From Xenophilus sp. Marseille-Q4582 (GTDB lineage Bacteria > Pseudomonadota > Gammaproteobacteria > Burkholderiales > Burkholderiaceae_C): a stretch of 64,000 nucleotides of DNA. Positions within the stretch are counted from its first letter, which is position 1; every line of letters begins with the position of its first letter. Shown here in pieces: positions 43,886 to 52,220 of the stretch. The position numbers and the translations under genes were made by a program. The notes under the pieces are model-generated. The model made no database searches, was not told the origin of the DNA, and was given only the letters and a program-made list of their open reading frames with translations. Location: the NCBI RefSeq assembly GCF_916700565.1, contig NZ_CAKAKO010000002.1:930001-994000 (forward strand). Direction: 5' to 3'.

Positions 43886-45973
43886 GTGCCTGCCGTGCCG
43901 GGGCCCGCGTTGAGCCCGGCCGCGCCGACCGAGGCCGGCCCGGCGGCGCCACGCCCTTCCCGCCGCCTGTGGCGCGAATGGCTGCTGTGCCTGTGCGCCG
44001 CGCTGGTGTGCGTGCTGCTGTTCCAGCGCAGCGGGGTGCTCGAACGGCTGGACCTCGCGCTCTACGACGCCGTCCTGCGCCTGGACGCCACGGCGCCGCA
44101 CCCCGACATCCTCATCGTGGCCGTGGACGAGGCCAGCCTGCAGGCGGTCGGCCGCTGGCCCTGGCCGCGCGAGCGGCATGCCGAACTGATGGAACGGCTG
44201 GCCGCGGCGCGACCGCGGGCCGTCGCGCTGGACATGCTGTTCACCGAACCCGGCGACCCGGCCGCCGACGCCGCGCTGGCGCGCGCCTTCGCGGCGCTGC
44301 GCGCGGCCTGCCCGGTCTTCCTGCCGGTCACGGTGCGGGTGCCGCTGGCCGCCGGGCGCCCGCCGCAGCTGCTGCGGCCGCTGCCCGAATTCGAGGGTGC
44401 CGTCACGGGCCTGGGCCACATCCATGCCGAACTGGACGCTGACAGCGTGGCGCGCAGCCTGTACCTGCACGAAGGCACGGCGGCTGCCCCCTGGGACGCG
44501 CTGGCGCTGCGGCTGGCCGCGGCGTCGGGCGCCGGCCCTGCGCCGCGCGGGCCGGACGCGCCGCCCGAGGGCACCGGCTGGGAGCGGCGCTCGCGCCTGC
44601 TGCTGCCCTTTGCGGGCGAGGCCGGCCACTACCGCACCGTGCCCGCCGCCAGCGTGCTGCGCGGCGAGGTGCCCGCGTCCGTGATCCGCGACAGGACGGT
44701 GCTGGTGGGCCTCACGGCCACCGGCGTGGGCGACCGCTTCGCCACGCCGCTGTCGGCGGGCTCCGCGCTCACGCCGGGGGTGGAGATCAACGCCACCGCG
44801 GTCGACGGCCTGCTCACGGGGCGCATGCTCCGGCCCGTGGACCCGGCGGCGCAGGCCGCGGCGGCGCTGCTGGCCGTGGGCCTGTGGATGCTGCTGCTGC
44901 GGCGCCTGGGGCCGCAGGGGCCGCGCAACGGCCTGTGGGCGCTGGTCGCCTTCGCGCTGGCCGCCCTGGTGCTCAGCGCGGCGCTGCAGCGGGTGGCGCG
45001 GCTGTGGCTGCCCGTCGCGCCCTGGCTGCTGGCGGCGCTGGTGGGCTACCTGCTGTGGAGCTGGCGCCGCCTGGCCGCCTTGATGGCCGACCTGTACCAG
45101 CGGGCCGAAATGCTGCACCCGGGCGCCACGGCCCAGGCGCGCACGGACCTTGGGCGCAGCGATGGCTGGCAGCAGGTGGTGCAGGCACTGGACCGCGGTC
45201 TTGCCGCCGAACGGCAGGCGCAGCGCCAGCGCGGCGAGGCCCTGCGGCTGCTGTCGCACGACCTGCGTGCGCCGCAGTCGGCCATCCTCGCGCTGCTGCA
45301 CAGCGCGCCCGCCGAGGCGGCGCAAGACCCCGCGCTGGCGGCGCTGCACCAGCGCATCGGCCAGCAGGTGCATGCCACGCTCACCCTGGCGGAGGATTTC
45401 GTGCTGCAGCTGCGCGCCGAGGAGGGCGTCTACGACTGGCAGGACATCGACCTGGCGGCGCTGGCCATGGACGTGCACGACCGGGCCTGGCCGCTGGCGC
45501 AGGCCAAGTCCATCGAGCTGCTGCTGAGGCTGCCGGCCGCGGCGGGCGGCGCGCAGGAGGGCGGGGCCGACGACGGCGGCGGTGACGAGGAGGGCGCCGG
45601 CAGCAGCGCCGGCTGCTGGATGCGCGTGGAGCCGCGCCTCTTGAACCGCGCACTGTTCAACCTGGTGGAGAACGCGATCAAGTACAGCCCGGCGGGCCGC
45701 GCGGTGGAACTGGCCCTGGCCTGGCGGACGGGCCAGGACGCGGTGTTCACCGTGACCGACCACGGCCGCGGCATCGCGCCCGAAGACCTGCCGCAGCTGT
45801 TCGAACCCTACCGGCGCTTCGGCGACACGGGCGCCGTGGCGGGCCACGGCCTGGGCCTGAGCCTGGTGCGCACGGTGGCCGAACGCCACGGCGGCCGCGT
45901 GCAGTGCCGCAGCACGCTGGGCGAGGGCAGCGTGTTCAGCCTGACGCTGCCGGCGTCGCGTGCGGTCGACTGA
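43886..45973 (+). CDS. CHASE2-domain sensor histidine kinase
   Basis: This 695-residue inner-membrane kinase starts with one membrane helix (EWLLCLCAALVCVLLFQRSG), a periplasmic CHASE2 sensor domain (about residues 45-320, PDILIVAVDEASLQAVGRWPWPR, VALDMLFTEP, RTVLVGLTATGVGDRFATPL), then three membrane helices (about 325-400). The kinase core follows: His458 in RLLSHDLRAPQSAI, N box FNLVENAIKYSP, G1 TDHGRGIAPED and G2 GHGLGLSLVRTV. A Gly/Glu/Asp-rich insert (GGADDGGGDEEGAGSS) sits before the N box. The start is uncertain: GTG 43886 is the first reasonable codon, 26 bp after the LysM-FecR stop. It completes the three-gene signalling operon. Confidence 0.92.
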   Translation: MPAVPGPALSPAAPTEAGPAAPRPSRRLWREWLLCLCAALVCVLLFQRSGVLERLDLALYDAVLRLDATAPHPDILIVAVDEASLQAVGRWPWPRERHAELMERLAAARPRAVALDMLFTEPGDPAADAALARAFAALRAACPVFLPVTVRVPLAAGRPPQLLRPLPEFEGAVTGLGHIHAELDADSVARSLYLHEGTAAAPWDALALRLAAASGAGPAPRGPDAPPEGTGWERRSRLLLPFAGEAGHYRTVPAASVLRGEVPASVIRDRTVLVGLTATGVGDRFATPLSAGSALTPGVEINATAVDGLLTGRMLRPVDPAAQAAAALLAVGLWMLLLRRLGPQGPRNGLWALVAFALAALVLSAALQRVARLWLPVAPWLLAALVGYLLWSWRRLAALMADLYQRAEMLHPGATAQARTDLGRSDGWQQVVQALDRGLAAERQAQRQRGEALRLLSHDLRAPQSAILALLHSAPAEAAQDPALAALHQRIGQQVHATLTLAEDFVLQLRAEEGVYDWQDIDLAALAMDVHDRAWPLAQAKSIELLLRLPAAAGGAQEGGADDGGGDEEGAGSSAGCWMRVEPRLLNRALFNLVENAIKYSPAGRAVELALAWRTGQDAVFTVTDHGRGIAPEDLPQLFEPYRRFGDTGAVAGHGLGLSLVRTVAERHGGRVQCRSTLGEGSVFSLTLPASRAVD

Positions 45974-45979
45974 GATCGG

Positions 45980-46645
45980 TCATGCGCGGCCTCGCGCGGC
46001 ACCGCCTGCCTGGGGCGCAGGCAGAGGCGAAAGGGGCGGGATGGGCGACAGGGCCTGTGCGTCCAGCGCCTCGCCGGGCAGCAGGAAATGCCCGCCCGCC
46101 ACATGGTGCAGCGTGCGCAGGTCGTCGTGGCCTTCGAAATGCCAGCGGCCCTGGCTGAACACGCGCGCATCGGCCGCGGCCGCCACCACCTCGCCCAGGA
46201 AGAGGTCGTAGCGCGCCTGGATCGCCGGCTCGGGCAGCAGCCGGCATTCCAGCCAGGCGGCGCAGCCTTCGACCAGCGGGGCGCCGGTGGCCGGGCCGTC
46301 GAAGGGCGTGAGGCCGAAAGCCTCGAACTTGTCGCGGCCGTGCAGGGCCTGCGCGTCGGCGCCCGAGACATTGCCCAGCGCATTCACCACGTCGATCTGT
46401 GCGCGCACCGGCACCTGCAGCGCGAAATGGCCGCTCTGCTCGAGCAACTGGCGCGTGTAGGTGCTCTTGTCCAGCACCACCGCCACCTTGGGCGGCGCGA
46501 AGTCCAGGGGCATGGCCCAGGCGGCTGCCATGAGGTTGCGGCGCCCCTGGGTTGCGGCGCTCACGAGCACGGTGGGGCCGTGGTTGAGCAGGCGGTAGGC
46601 GCGGTCCAGCGGGACGGGCTGGCGAAAGGCGGAAGAAGAAGACAT
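45980..46645 (-). CDS. Flavin reductase-like (FMN-binding split barrel) protein
   Basis: This 221-residue protein belongs to the flavin reductase-like FMN-binding family: YRLLNHGPTVLVSAATQGRRNLMAAAWAMPLDFAPPKVAVVL, then KSTYTRQLLEQSGHFALQVP and the mid-domain GLTPFDGPATGAPLVEGCAAWLEC, ending FEGHDDLRTLHHVAGGHFLLPG. Such proteins reduce free flavin with NAD(P)H or act as flavin oxidoreductases. Its stop is 6 bp from the kinase stop (convergent genes). A LysR gene lies 44 bp upstream on the same strand. Confidence 0.88.
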   Translation of the reverse strand: MSSSSAFRQPVPLDRAYRLLNHGPTVLVSAATQGRRNLMAAAWAMPLDFAPPKVAVVLDKSTYTRQLLEQSGHFALQVPVRAQIDVVNALGNVSGADAQALHGRDKFEAFGLTPFDGPATGAPLVEGCAAWLECRLLPEPAIQARYDLFLGEVVAAAADARVFSQGRWHFEGHDDLRTLHHVAGGHFLLPGEALDAQALSPIPPLSPLPAPQAGGAARGRA

Positions 46646-46689
46646 CCAGCCACGATAGCTGCGTTCGCATGCCCCGGCGTCACGGGGCC

Positions 46690-47586
46690 TCACGGCGCGG
46701 CATGGCAGGCCTCCTGCACCTCTTCCCGCAGCCACTGCGCGAAGGCCTCGCGGCTTTCCCGCACCCGCGCATCCTCGCTCGGCGGCCAGACCAGCCAGTA
46801 GGCATAGGCGTAGGGCACGCGCAGCGCCGTGAGCGGCACCAGCTCGCCGCGGCGCAGCAGCGCCTCGGCCACGCTCAGGCGCTCCAGGGCCACGCCCTGG
46901 CCCAGGCGTGCGGCTTCGAGCGACAGGTTCGAATCGTTGATCCACAGCCCGGCGGATGCCGCCGGTTCGGGCAGGCCGGCCGCCGCGCACCAGGGCGCCC
47001 ACGGCTCGGCGGAGCGGATCAGCGGGGCGGCCAGCACCTCGGCCGGGGTGCGCGGCAGCGCCCCGCCGTTGAAATGCGGGGCGGCCACGGCCAGCAGCTG
47101 GTCGTCGAACAGGTGCTGCTGTTCCAGCCCTTCCCACGGCCCATGGCCCATGCGGATGGCGACGTGCGCGGCGCCCTGGCGCAGGTCCTGCAGTTCCAGG
47201 CTGGCCAGCAGCCGCAGCCGCCGGCCCGGGTGGCGCGCCATGAAGCGCGGCAGCCGCGGCAGCAGCCAGTGCTGGCCGAAGGACGGCAGCAGCGCCACCA
47301 CCAGTTCGCCCTCGCGCGGGCGGATGCGCAGCGCCCGCGTGGCCTCGCCGATCTGCTGCAGTGCCTCGCGCACCTGCAGCGCGTACAGGCGCCCGTTCTC
47401 CGACAGCCGCAGCCCGCGGCCCGCGCGCTCGAACAGCGGCAGGCCCAGCAGCTCTTCGAGCTGGCGCACCTGCTGGCTCACGGCCGAATGCGTGACGTGC
47501 AGCGCCTGCGCGGCGCGTGTGACGCTGCCCAGGCGGGCCACGGCCTCGAAGCAGCGCAGGGCGGGCAGCGGGGGAAGGTCGCTCAT
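46690..47586 (-). CDS. LysR-family transcriptional regulator (GcvA-like)
   Basis: This 298-residue LysR protein has the N-terminal winged helix (LPALRCFEAVARLGSVTRAAQALHVTHSAVSQQVRQLEELLGLPLF) and a periplasmic-binding-like effector domain (ELVVALLPSFGQHWLLPRL). The sequence is closest in style to GcvA-type regulators. It is divergent from the glutathione S-transferase gene with a 151-bp shared region, so it may control that gene; the downstream flavin reductase could also be a target. The effector is unknown. Confidence 0.92.
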   Translation of the reverse strand: MSDLPPLPALRCFEAVARLGSVTRAAQALHVTHSAVSQQVRQLEELLGLPLFERAGRGLRLSENGRLYALQVREALQQIGEATRALRIRPREGELVVALLPSFGQHWLLPRLPRFMARHPGRRLRLLASLELQDLRQGAAHVAIRMGHGPWEGLEQQHLFDDQLLAVAAPHFNGGALPRTPAEVLAAPLIRSAEPWAPWCAAAGLPEPAASAGLWINDSNLSLEAARLGQGVALERLSVAEALLRRGELVPLTALRVPYAYAYWLVWPPSEDARVRESREAFAQWLREEVQEACHAAP

Positions 47587-47737
47587 GGTGCTGTCAGGGA
47601 TCCGGGAGGGAGGGGCTTCATGTCAGATTTTCTAACGAAGCGCCGCAGAACAAGTCGATGGTCGGCGCGCTCATCTTCCTCTAAATTGGCGGCCTGGTGG
47701 CAAGGGCGGATCCAGCCCTTTGGAAAGACGAACTGAA

Positions 47738-48361
47738 ATGATGCAACTCATCGGCATGCTGGATTCGCCCTATGTGCGGCGCACCGCCATTTCCCTGCAC
47801 CTGCTGGGCCTGCCCTTCGAATCGCGGCCGGTCTCGGTGTTCCGCCAGGCCGAGGCCTTCGCCCGGATCAATCCCGTGATCAAGGCGCCGACGCTGGTGC
47901 TGGACGACGGCACGGTGCTGATGGACTCGCAGCTGATCCTGGCGCATGCGGAATCGCTGGTGCCGGCCTCGCGCAGCCTGTGGCCGGCCGAGCCGGCGCA
48001 GCGGCTGCGCGCCCTGCGCCTGACCGGGCTGGCGCTGGCCGCCTGCGAAAAGGCGGTGCAGAGGGTGTACGAGCGCGAGCTGCGCCCGCCGGAAAAGCAG
48101 CATGCGCCCTGGCTGGAGCGCGTGCAGGCGCAGATGCACTCGGCCTGGCGCGCGCTGCAGGACGAGATGCGCCAGGGCGCGGTGCCCGGCGGCGCCGCGG
48201 GCCAGCCCATCGGCCAGGCCGGCCTCACGCTGGCGGTGAGCTGGCATTTCACGCAGCAATTGCTGCCGGGGGTGCTGGCGCCGGACGAGTTCCCGCTGCC
48301 GGCCGCCTTCAGCGCGCAGGCCGAGGCGCTGGCCGCCTTCCGCGCCTGGCCGCATGCCTGA
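47738..48361 (+). CDS. Glutathione S-transferase family protein
   Basis: This 207-residue protein has an N-terminal thioredoxin-like GST domain (MQLIGMLDSPYVRRTAISLHLLGLPFE, with Ser at the SPYVRR site, and the cis-Pro region KAPTLVLDDGTVLMDSQLIL for glutathione binding) and a helical C-terminal domain (SWHFTQQLLPGVLAPDEFPL). The substrate is unknown. ATG 47738 is used; the adjacent ATG 47741 is equally possible. It is divergent from the LysR gene. Confidence 0.92.
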   Translation: MMQLIGMLDSPYVRRTAISLHLLGLPFESRPVSVFRQAEAFARINPVIKAPTLVLDDGTVLMDSQLILAHAESLVPASRSLWPAEPAQRLRALRLTGLALAACEKAVQRVYERELRPPEKQHAPWLERVQAQMHSAWRALQDEMRQGAVPGGAAGQPIGQAGLTLAVSWHFTQQLLPGVLAPDEFPLPAAFSAQAEALAAFRAWPHA

Positions 48362-48370
48362 GCGCGCCGT

Positions 48371-49144
48371 TCAGCGCGGGCCGGCGGCCGGGCGGCCGGG
48401 GGCCGGTGGCTGTGCGCGCCGCAGCTGCGTGAACCCTTCGAACTCCCAGTTGCGCATGCCCAGCAGCAGCGTGTAGCCCTCGCGCTCCTGCGGCGCCAGG
48501 CGCTGGTCGGTCTGGTGCTGCTGCGCGAAATCCTGCGCCACGCGCTGCAGCCGCTCCAGGAAGGCGGGCGCCAGCGCGCGGCTGATGGAGCCGTGCACCA
48601 GCAGCAGGCCTTCGGCCGGGCCGTCGAAACCGCCGCGGTAGTAGTCCAGCACCACGTTCTCGCGAAAGAACTCCATCACCGGCCCGTGGGGCCGCCAGCG
48701 GAAGGTCTTGGCCAGCTTCAGCCGGTAGCGGTTCAGCGGGCGCAGCTCGATGATGCCGATGCGGTCCAGCTGCGCCAGGCAGGCGATGCATTCGGGCTCG
48801 CTGATGCGGTAGGCCGCCACGATCTGCTCCAGCGTCCACTGGCTCAGCACGCTGATGGCGACCAGCAGCAGCTTCCTGTCGCGCACCACGGCGCGCTCCT
48901 GCTCCACCGACAGTTCCTTGAGCAGCGGCTGCGCGTCGGCCACCCGGCGCGCCAGGTCGGCGAAGTCCATCTTCAGGGCGCGGCAGATCGCGTCCACGCG
49001 CGACAGCGGCATGTCGCCCTTGGCCAGCATGCGCTTGACGCTGGACTCGGCCATGCCCAGCCCGCGGGCCAGGTCCGCATAGGTCATGCGGGCGGCCTTG
49101 AGTTCATGCTTGATGGCCTGGACGAGGTCGACGGTGGTGCTCAT
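48371..49144 (-). CDS. XRE-family DNA-binding regulator with unknown C-terminal domain
   Basis: This 257-residue protein starts with a Cro/C1-type helix-turn-helix (residues 10-60, IKHELKAARMTYADLARGLGMAESSVKRMLAKGDMPLSRVDAICRAL). A long C-terminal region follows that looks like a second winged-helix segment (LLLVAISVLSQWTLEQIVAAYRISEPECIACLAQLDRIGIIEL) and a small alpha/beta part ending LLLGMRNWEFEGFTQLRR. This is a recognisable but uncharacterised proteobacterial regulator family. Its targets are unknown; the divergent gene is the ceramidase-like membrane protein. No phage genes are nearby. Confidence 0.85.
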   Translation of the reverse strand: MSTTVDLVQAIKHELKAARMTYADLARGLGMAESSVKRMLAKGDMPLSRVDAICRALKMDFADLARRVADAQPLLKELSVEQERAVVRDRKLLLVAISVLSQWTLEQIVAAYRISEPECIACLAQLDRIGIIELRPLNRYRLKLAKTFRWRPHGPVMEFFRENVVLDYYRGGFDGPAEGLLLVHGSISRALAPAFLERLQRVAQDFAQQHQTDQRLAPQEREGYTLLLGMRNWEFEGFTQLRRAQPPAPGRPAAGPR

Positions 49145-49262
49145 GCGGCGGATGGTACAAAAATGCGATACCGGAGAGCCCACGCCTCGCTGCCGTATCG
49201 GTCCGCGGTCCCTGCGCAGGTGCCGGCTGCCTACAGTCGCGCCACCCTTCAGGAGTCCGACC

Positions 49263-50108
49263 ATGCCGCCCCCGCCGTCCGCCGCCGTTCTTCGCCCGCC
49301 TGCGCGCCGCCGCGGGCCGCTGGGCCGCCTGCTGCGCCGCCGCCCGCGCGTCGCCTGGACTGCGCGTGAGCGCGTGCTGGCCAGCGTCTTCGCGGCGCTG
49401 TTCCTGGCCGCGCTGCTCGGGCCGTCCCTGCCCACGCCGCCCCTGGCGCTCGGCGCCTTCGCCGACACCCGCCCCTGGCACGGCCTGGCCAACGCCATGG
49501 ACGTGCTCAGCAACCTGCCCTTCGCGCTGCTCGGCCTGTGGGGCCTGCAGCGGCTGCGGCGCCTGGACGGCTTCGACGAGCGCGTGCCCGGCCACACGCT
49601 GGACTGCACCTGGCTGTTCTTCGCCGGGCTGATCGCGACGGCAGTCGGCTCCGGCTTCTATCACCTGGCGCCCGACACGCTGCGGCTGGCGGCCGACCGC
49701 GCGGGCATGGCGGTGGCCTTCGCGGGCCTGATCGGGCTGGCCGTGTGCGAGCGCGTGTCGCAGCGCGCCGGCTGGGCGGCGGCCTGGACGATGCTGGCCG
49801 GCGGGCTGCTGGGCGCCGCCGTGCATGCCGAGACCGGCAACGTGCTGCCCTGGGCGCTCGTGCAGTTCGGCGGCATGGGGCTGGTGCTGGGGCTGGCCGC
49901 GCTGCGCCCGGTGCCCGGCGCGCTCGGCCTGCGGCTGGGCGGCGTGATCGGCTGCTATGCGCTCGCCAAGGCGGCCGAGCTGGGCGACCACGCGATCTAT
50001 GCGCTGTCCCACGAGGTGGTGTCGGGCCACACGCTCAAGCACCTCATCGCCGCGGGCGCGGCCCTGCCGGTGCTGCAGATGCTGGCAAGCGCCCGCCGCA
50101 CCCCATGA
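49263..50108 (+). CDS. Polytopic membrane protein, CREST/ceramidase-like
   Basis: This 281-residue protein has a basic N-terminus and about seven hydrophobic segments. Two motifs suggest the CREST superfamily of membrane hydrolases (alkaline ceramidases and relatives): SGFYHLAPDTLRLAADRAGM, with Ser, His and Asp in the middle of the chain, and HTLKH (an HXXXH motif) near the C-terminus. These would form a zinc site within the membrane. The substrate is unknown; a lipid amide is possible by analogy. It is divergent from the XRE gene and precedes the MFS-acyltransferase gene by 133 bp. Confidence 0.7.
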   Translation: MPPPPSAAVLRPPARRRGPLGRLLRRRPRVAWTARERVLASVFAALFLAALLGPSLPTPPLALGAFADTRPWHGLANAMDVLSNLPFALLGLWGLQRLRRLDGFDERVPGHTLDCTWLFFAGLIATAVGSGFYHLAPDTLRLAADRAGMAVAFAGLIGLAVCERVSQRAGWAAAWTMLAGGLLGAAVHAETGNVLPWALVQFGGMGLVLGLAALRPVPGALGLRLGGVIGCYALAKAAELGDHAIYALSHEVVSGHTLKHLIAAGAALPVLQMLASARRTP

Positions 50109-50241
50109 GGCGCGCAAGCCCTGCGGCACAATCCCCGGCGCCCCGCCCGGGCCGGCCCGCCGGCCCGAACGCCGCGGCCCATCACAGCACAAGACTGGCG
50201 GCGTTCCGGACCGGGCGGCCGCTGCGAGGGAAAGGTCATCC

Positions 50242-52188
50242 ATGAGCACCACGGCTTCCAACCCGACCCATCCGGGGGCCAACGCGCATGCCAACCAGTT
50301 CGCGCTGCTGGGCCAGCGCCGCTTCGCGCCCTTCTTCTGGACGCAGTTCGCGGGCGCTGCGAACGACAACCTCTTCAAGTTCGCCTTCACCGTGATGGTG
50401 ACCTACCAGCTGCAGCTGAGCTGGCTGCCGCCGGCGCAGGCCGGCCTGGTGATCGGCGCGCTGTTCATCCTGCCCTTCCTGCTGTTCTCGGCCACCGCGG
50501 GGCAGCTGACCGACAAGTACGAGAAGGTCGCGATCATCCGCTTCGTGAAGAACCTGGAGATCGCCATCATGGCGCTGGCGGCCTGGGGCTTCGTGGCCGC
50601 GAACGTGCCGGTGCTGCTGGCCTGCGTGTTCCTGATGGGCCTGCATTCCACGCTCTTCGGGCCGGTGAAGTTCGCCTACCTGCCGCAGGTGCTGGACGCG
50701 CGCGAACTCACGGGCGGCAACGGCATGGTGGAAATGGGCACCTTCGTCGCCATCCTGCTGGGCCAGGTGGCGGGCGGGCTGCTGGTGGCGCTGCCGGGCG
50801 TGGGCCCGACGGTGGTGGCCGCGGGTTGCCTGCTGCTGGCGCTGGCCGGCCGCGCCGTGGCACAGGCCATTCCGCGCACGGTGCCCACCGATCCGGGCCT
50901 GGCCATCCACTGGAACCCGATCAGCGAAACCTGGCGCAACCTCCGGCTGGCCTACGGCAACGTGGTCGTGTTCCGCTCGCTGCTGGGCATCTCGTGGATG
51001 TGGTTCTTCGGCGCCGTGTTCCTGAGCAACTTCCCCGCCTTCGCCAAGGAAGTGCTGCATGGCAACGAGCAGGTCGCCTCGCTGCTGCTGGTGGTGTTCT
51101 CGGTGGGCATCGGGGTCGGCTCGCTGCTGTGCGAGGTGCTGTCGCGCCGCCAGGTCGAGATCGGCCTGGTGCCGCTGGGCGCCATCGGCATGAGCGTGTT
51201 CGCCATCGACCTGTACTTCGCCTCGCGCGCACTGCCGCCGGCCGAGGTGATGGGCCTGGGTGTCTTCCTGGCGCAGCCGGCGCACTGGCGGCTGATGGCC
51301 GACCTGGCGCTGCTGTCGCTGTTCGCGGGCCTGTACAGCGTGCCCATGTACGCGCTGATCCAGCTGCGCAGCCAGCCCACGCACCGGGCGCGCATCATCG
51401 CGGCCAACAACATCCTCAACGCGCTGTTCATGATCGGCAGCTCGCTGATCGCCGGCGCCCTGCTGGGGGCGGGCTTCAGCATTCCGCAGGTCTTCCTGGT
51501 CACGGGCATCGCCAACGCGGTGGTGGCCTTCTACATCTTCATGCTGGTGCCCGAGTACCTGCTGCGCTTCTTCGCCTGGGTGCTGTCGCGCCTGGTCTAC
51601 CGCTACCAGGTGCAGGGCGACGAGCACATCCCCACCGACGGCCCGGCCGTGCTGGTGTGCAACCACGTGAGCTTCGTCGATGCGGTGCTGCTGATGGCGG
51701 CCAGTCCGCGGCCGATCCGCTTCATCATGGACCACCGCATCTTCAAGGTGCCGGTGCTGGGCTGGCTGTTCCGGCTGGCCAAGGCCATTCCGATCGCGCC
51801 CCAGAAGGAAGACCCGCAGGCCTATGAGCGTGCCTTTGCCGAAGCCGTGACCGTGCTGCGCGAAGGCGAGTTGCTGGGCATCTTCCCCGAAGGCGCCATC
51901 ACGCGCGACGGCGAACTGCAGCCCTTCAAGGGTGGCGTGATGAAGATCCTCGAGATGGCGCGCGCCGAAGGCGCCGAGCCGCCCGTGATTCCCATGGCCC
52001 TGACCCACCTCTGGGGCTCGTTCTTCAGCCGTATCGAGGTGCGCGAAGGCCAGAACGTGGCCATGGTGCGGCCCTTCCGCCGCGGCCTGTTCAGCCGCGT
52101 GGGCCTGAACATCGGCGCCGCCATGGCGCCGGCCGAACAGGCGCCCGCCGCCATGCAGCAGCGCGTGGCCGCGCTGCTCAAGGGCTGA
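50242..52188 (+). CDS. MFS transporter-acyltransferase fusion (LplT-PlsC type)
   Basis: This 648-residue inner-membrane protein joins a 12-helix MFS transporter (about residues 20-430, opening FAPFFWTQFAGAANDNLFKFAF, typical of LplT lysophospholipid flippases) to a PlsC-type acyltransferase (about 445-648, with NHVSFVDAVLL as the HX4D site, FIMDHRIFKVPVLGWLFRLAKAIPI, and the FPEGAITRDGELQPFKGG motif). Together they could import lysophospholipid and reacylate it. Unlike E. coli Aas, no acyl-ACP synthetase domain follows. ATG 50242 gives a proper N-terminus. It is followed 32 bp later by a membrane protein gene. Confidence 0.92.
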   Translation: MSTTASNPTHPGANAHANQFALLGQRRFAPFFWTQFAGAANDNLFKFAFTVMVTYQLQLSWLPPAQAGLVIGALFILPFLLFSATAGQLTDKYEKVAIIRFVKNLEIAIMALAAWGFVAANVPVLLACVFLMGLHSTLFGPVKFAYLPQVLDARELTGGNGMVEMGTFVAILLGQVAGGLLVALPGVGPTVVAAGCLLLALAGRAVAQAIPRTVPTDPGLAIHWNPISETWRNLRLAYGNVVVFRSLLGISWMWFFGAVFLSNFPAFAKEVLHGNEQVASLLLVVFSVGIGVGSLLCEVLSRRQVEIGLVPLGAIGMSVFAIDLYFASRALPPAEVMGLGVFLAQPAHWRLMADLALLSLFAGLYSVPMYALIQLRSQPTHRARIIAANNILNALFMIGSSLIAGALLGAGFSIPQVFLVTGIANAVVAFYIFMLVPEYLLRFFAWVLSRLVYRYQVQGDEHIPTDGPAVLVCNHVSFVDAVLLMAASPRPIRFIMDHRIFKVPVLGWLFRLAKAIPIAPQKEDPQAYERAFAEAVTVLREGELLGIFPEGAITRDGELQPFKGGVMKILEMARAEGAEPPVIPMALTHLWGSFFSRIEVREGQNVAMVRPFRRGLFSRVGLNIGAAMAPAEQAPAAMQQRVAALLKG

Positions 52189-52220
52189 GGGAGGGTTCAA
52201 CCGATGGAGCGAAACGCCGC

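Noticed and set aside
48371-49144. XRE regulator considered as a prophage repressor
   Set aside because: There are no phage genes, integrase or attachment repeats nearby, and the long C-terminal region is unlike C1 repressors.
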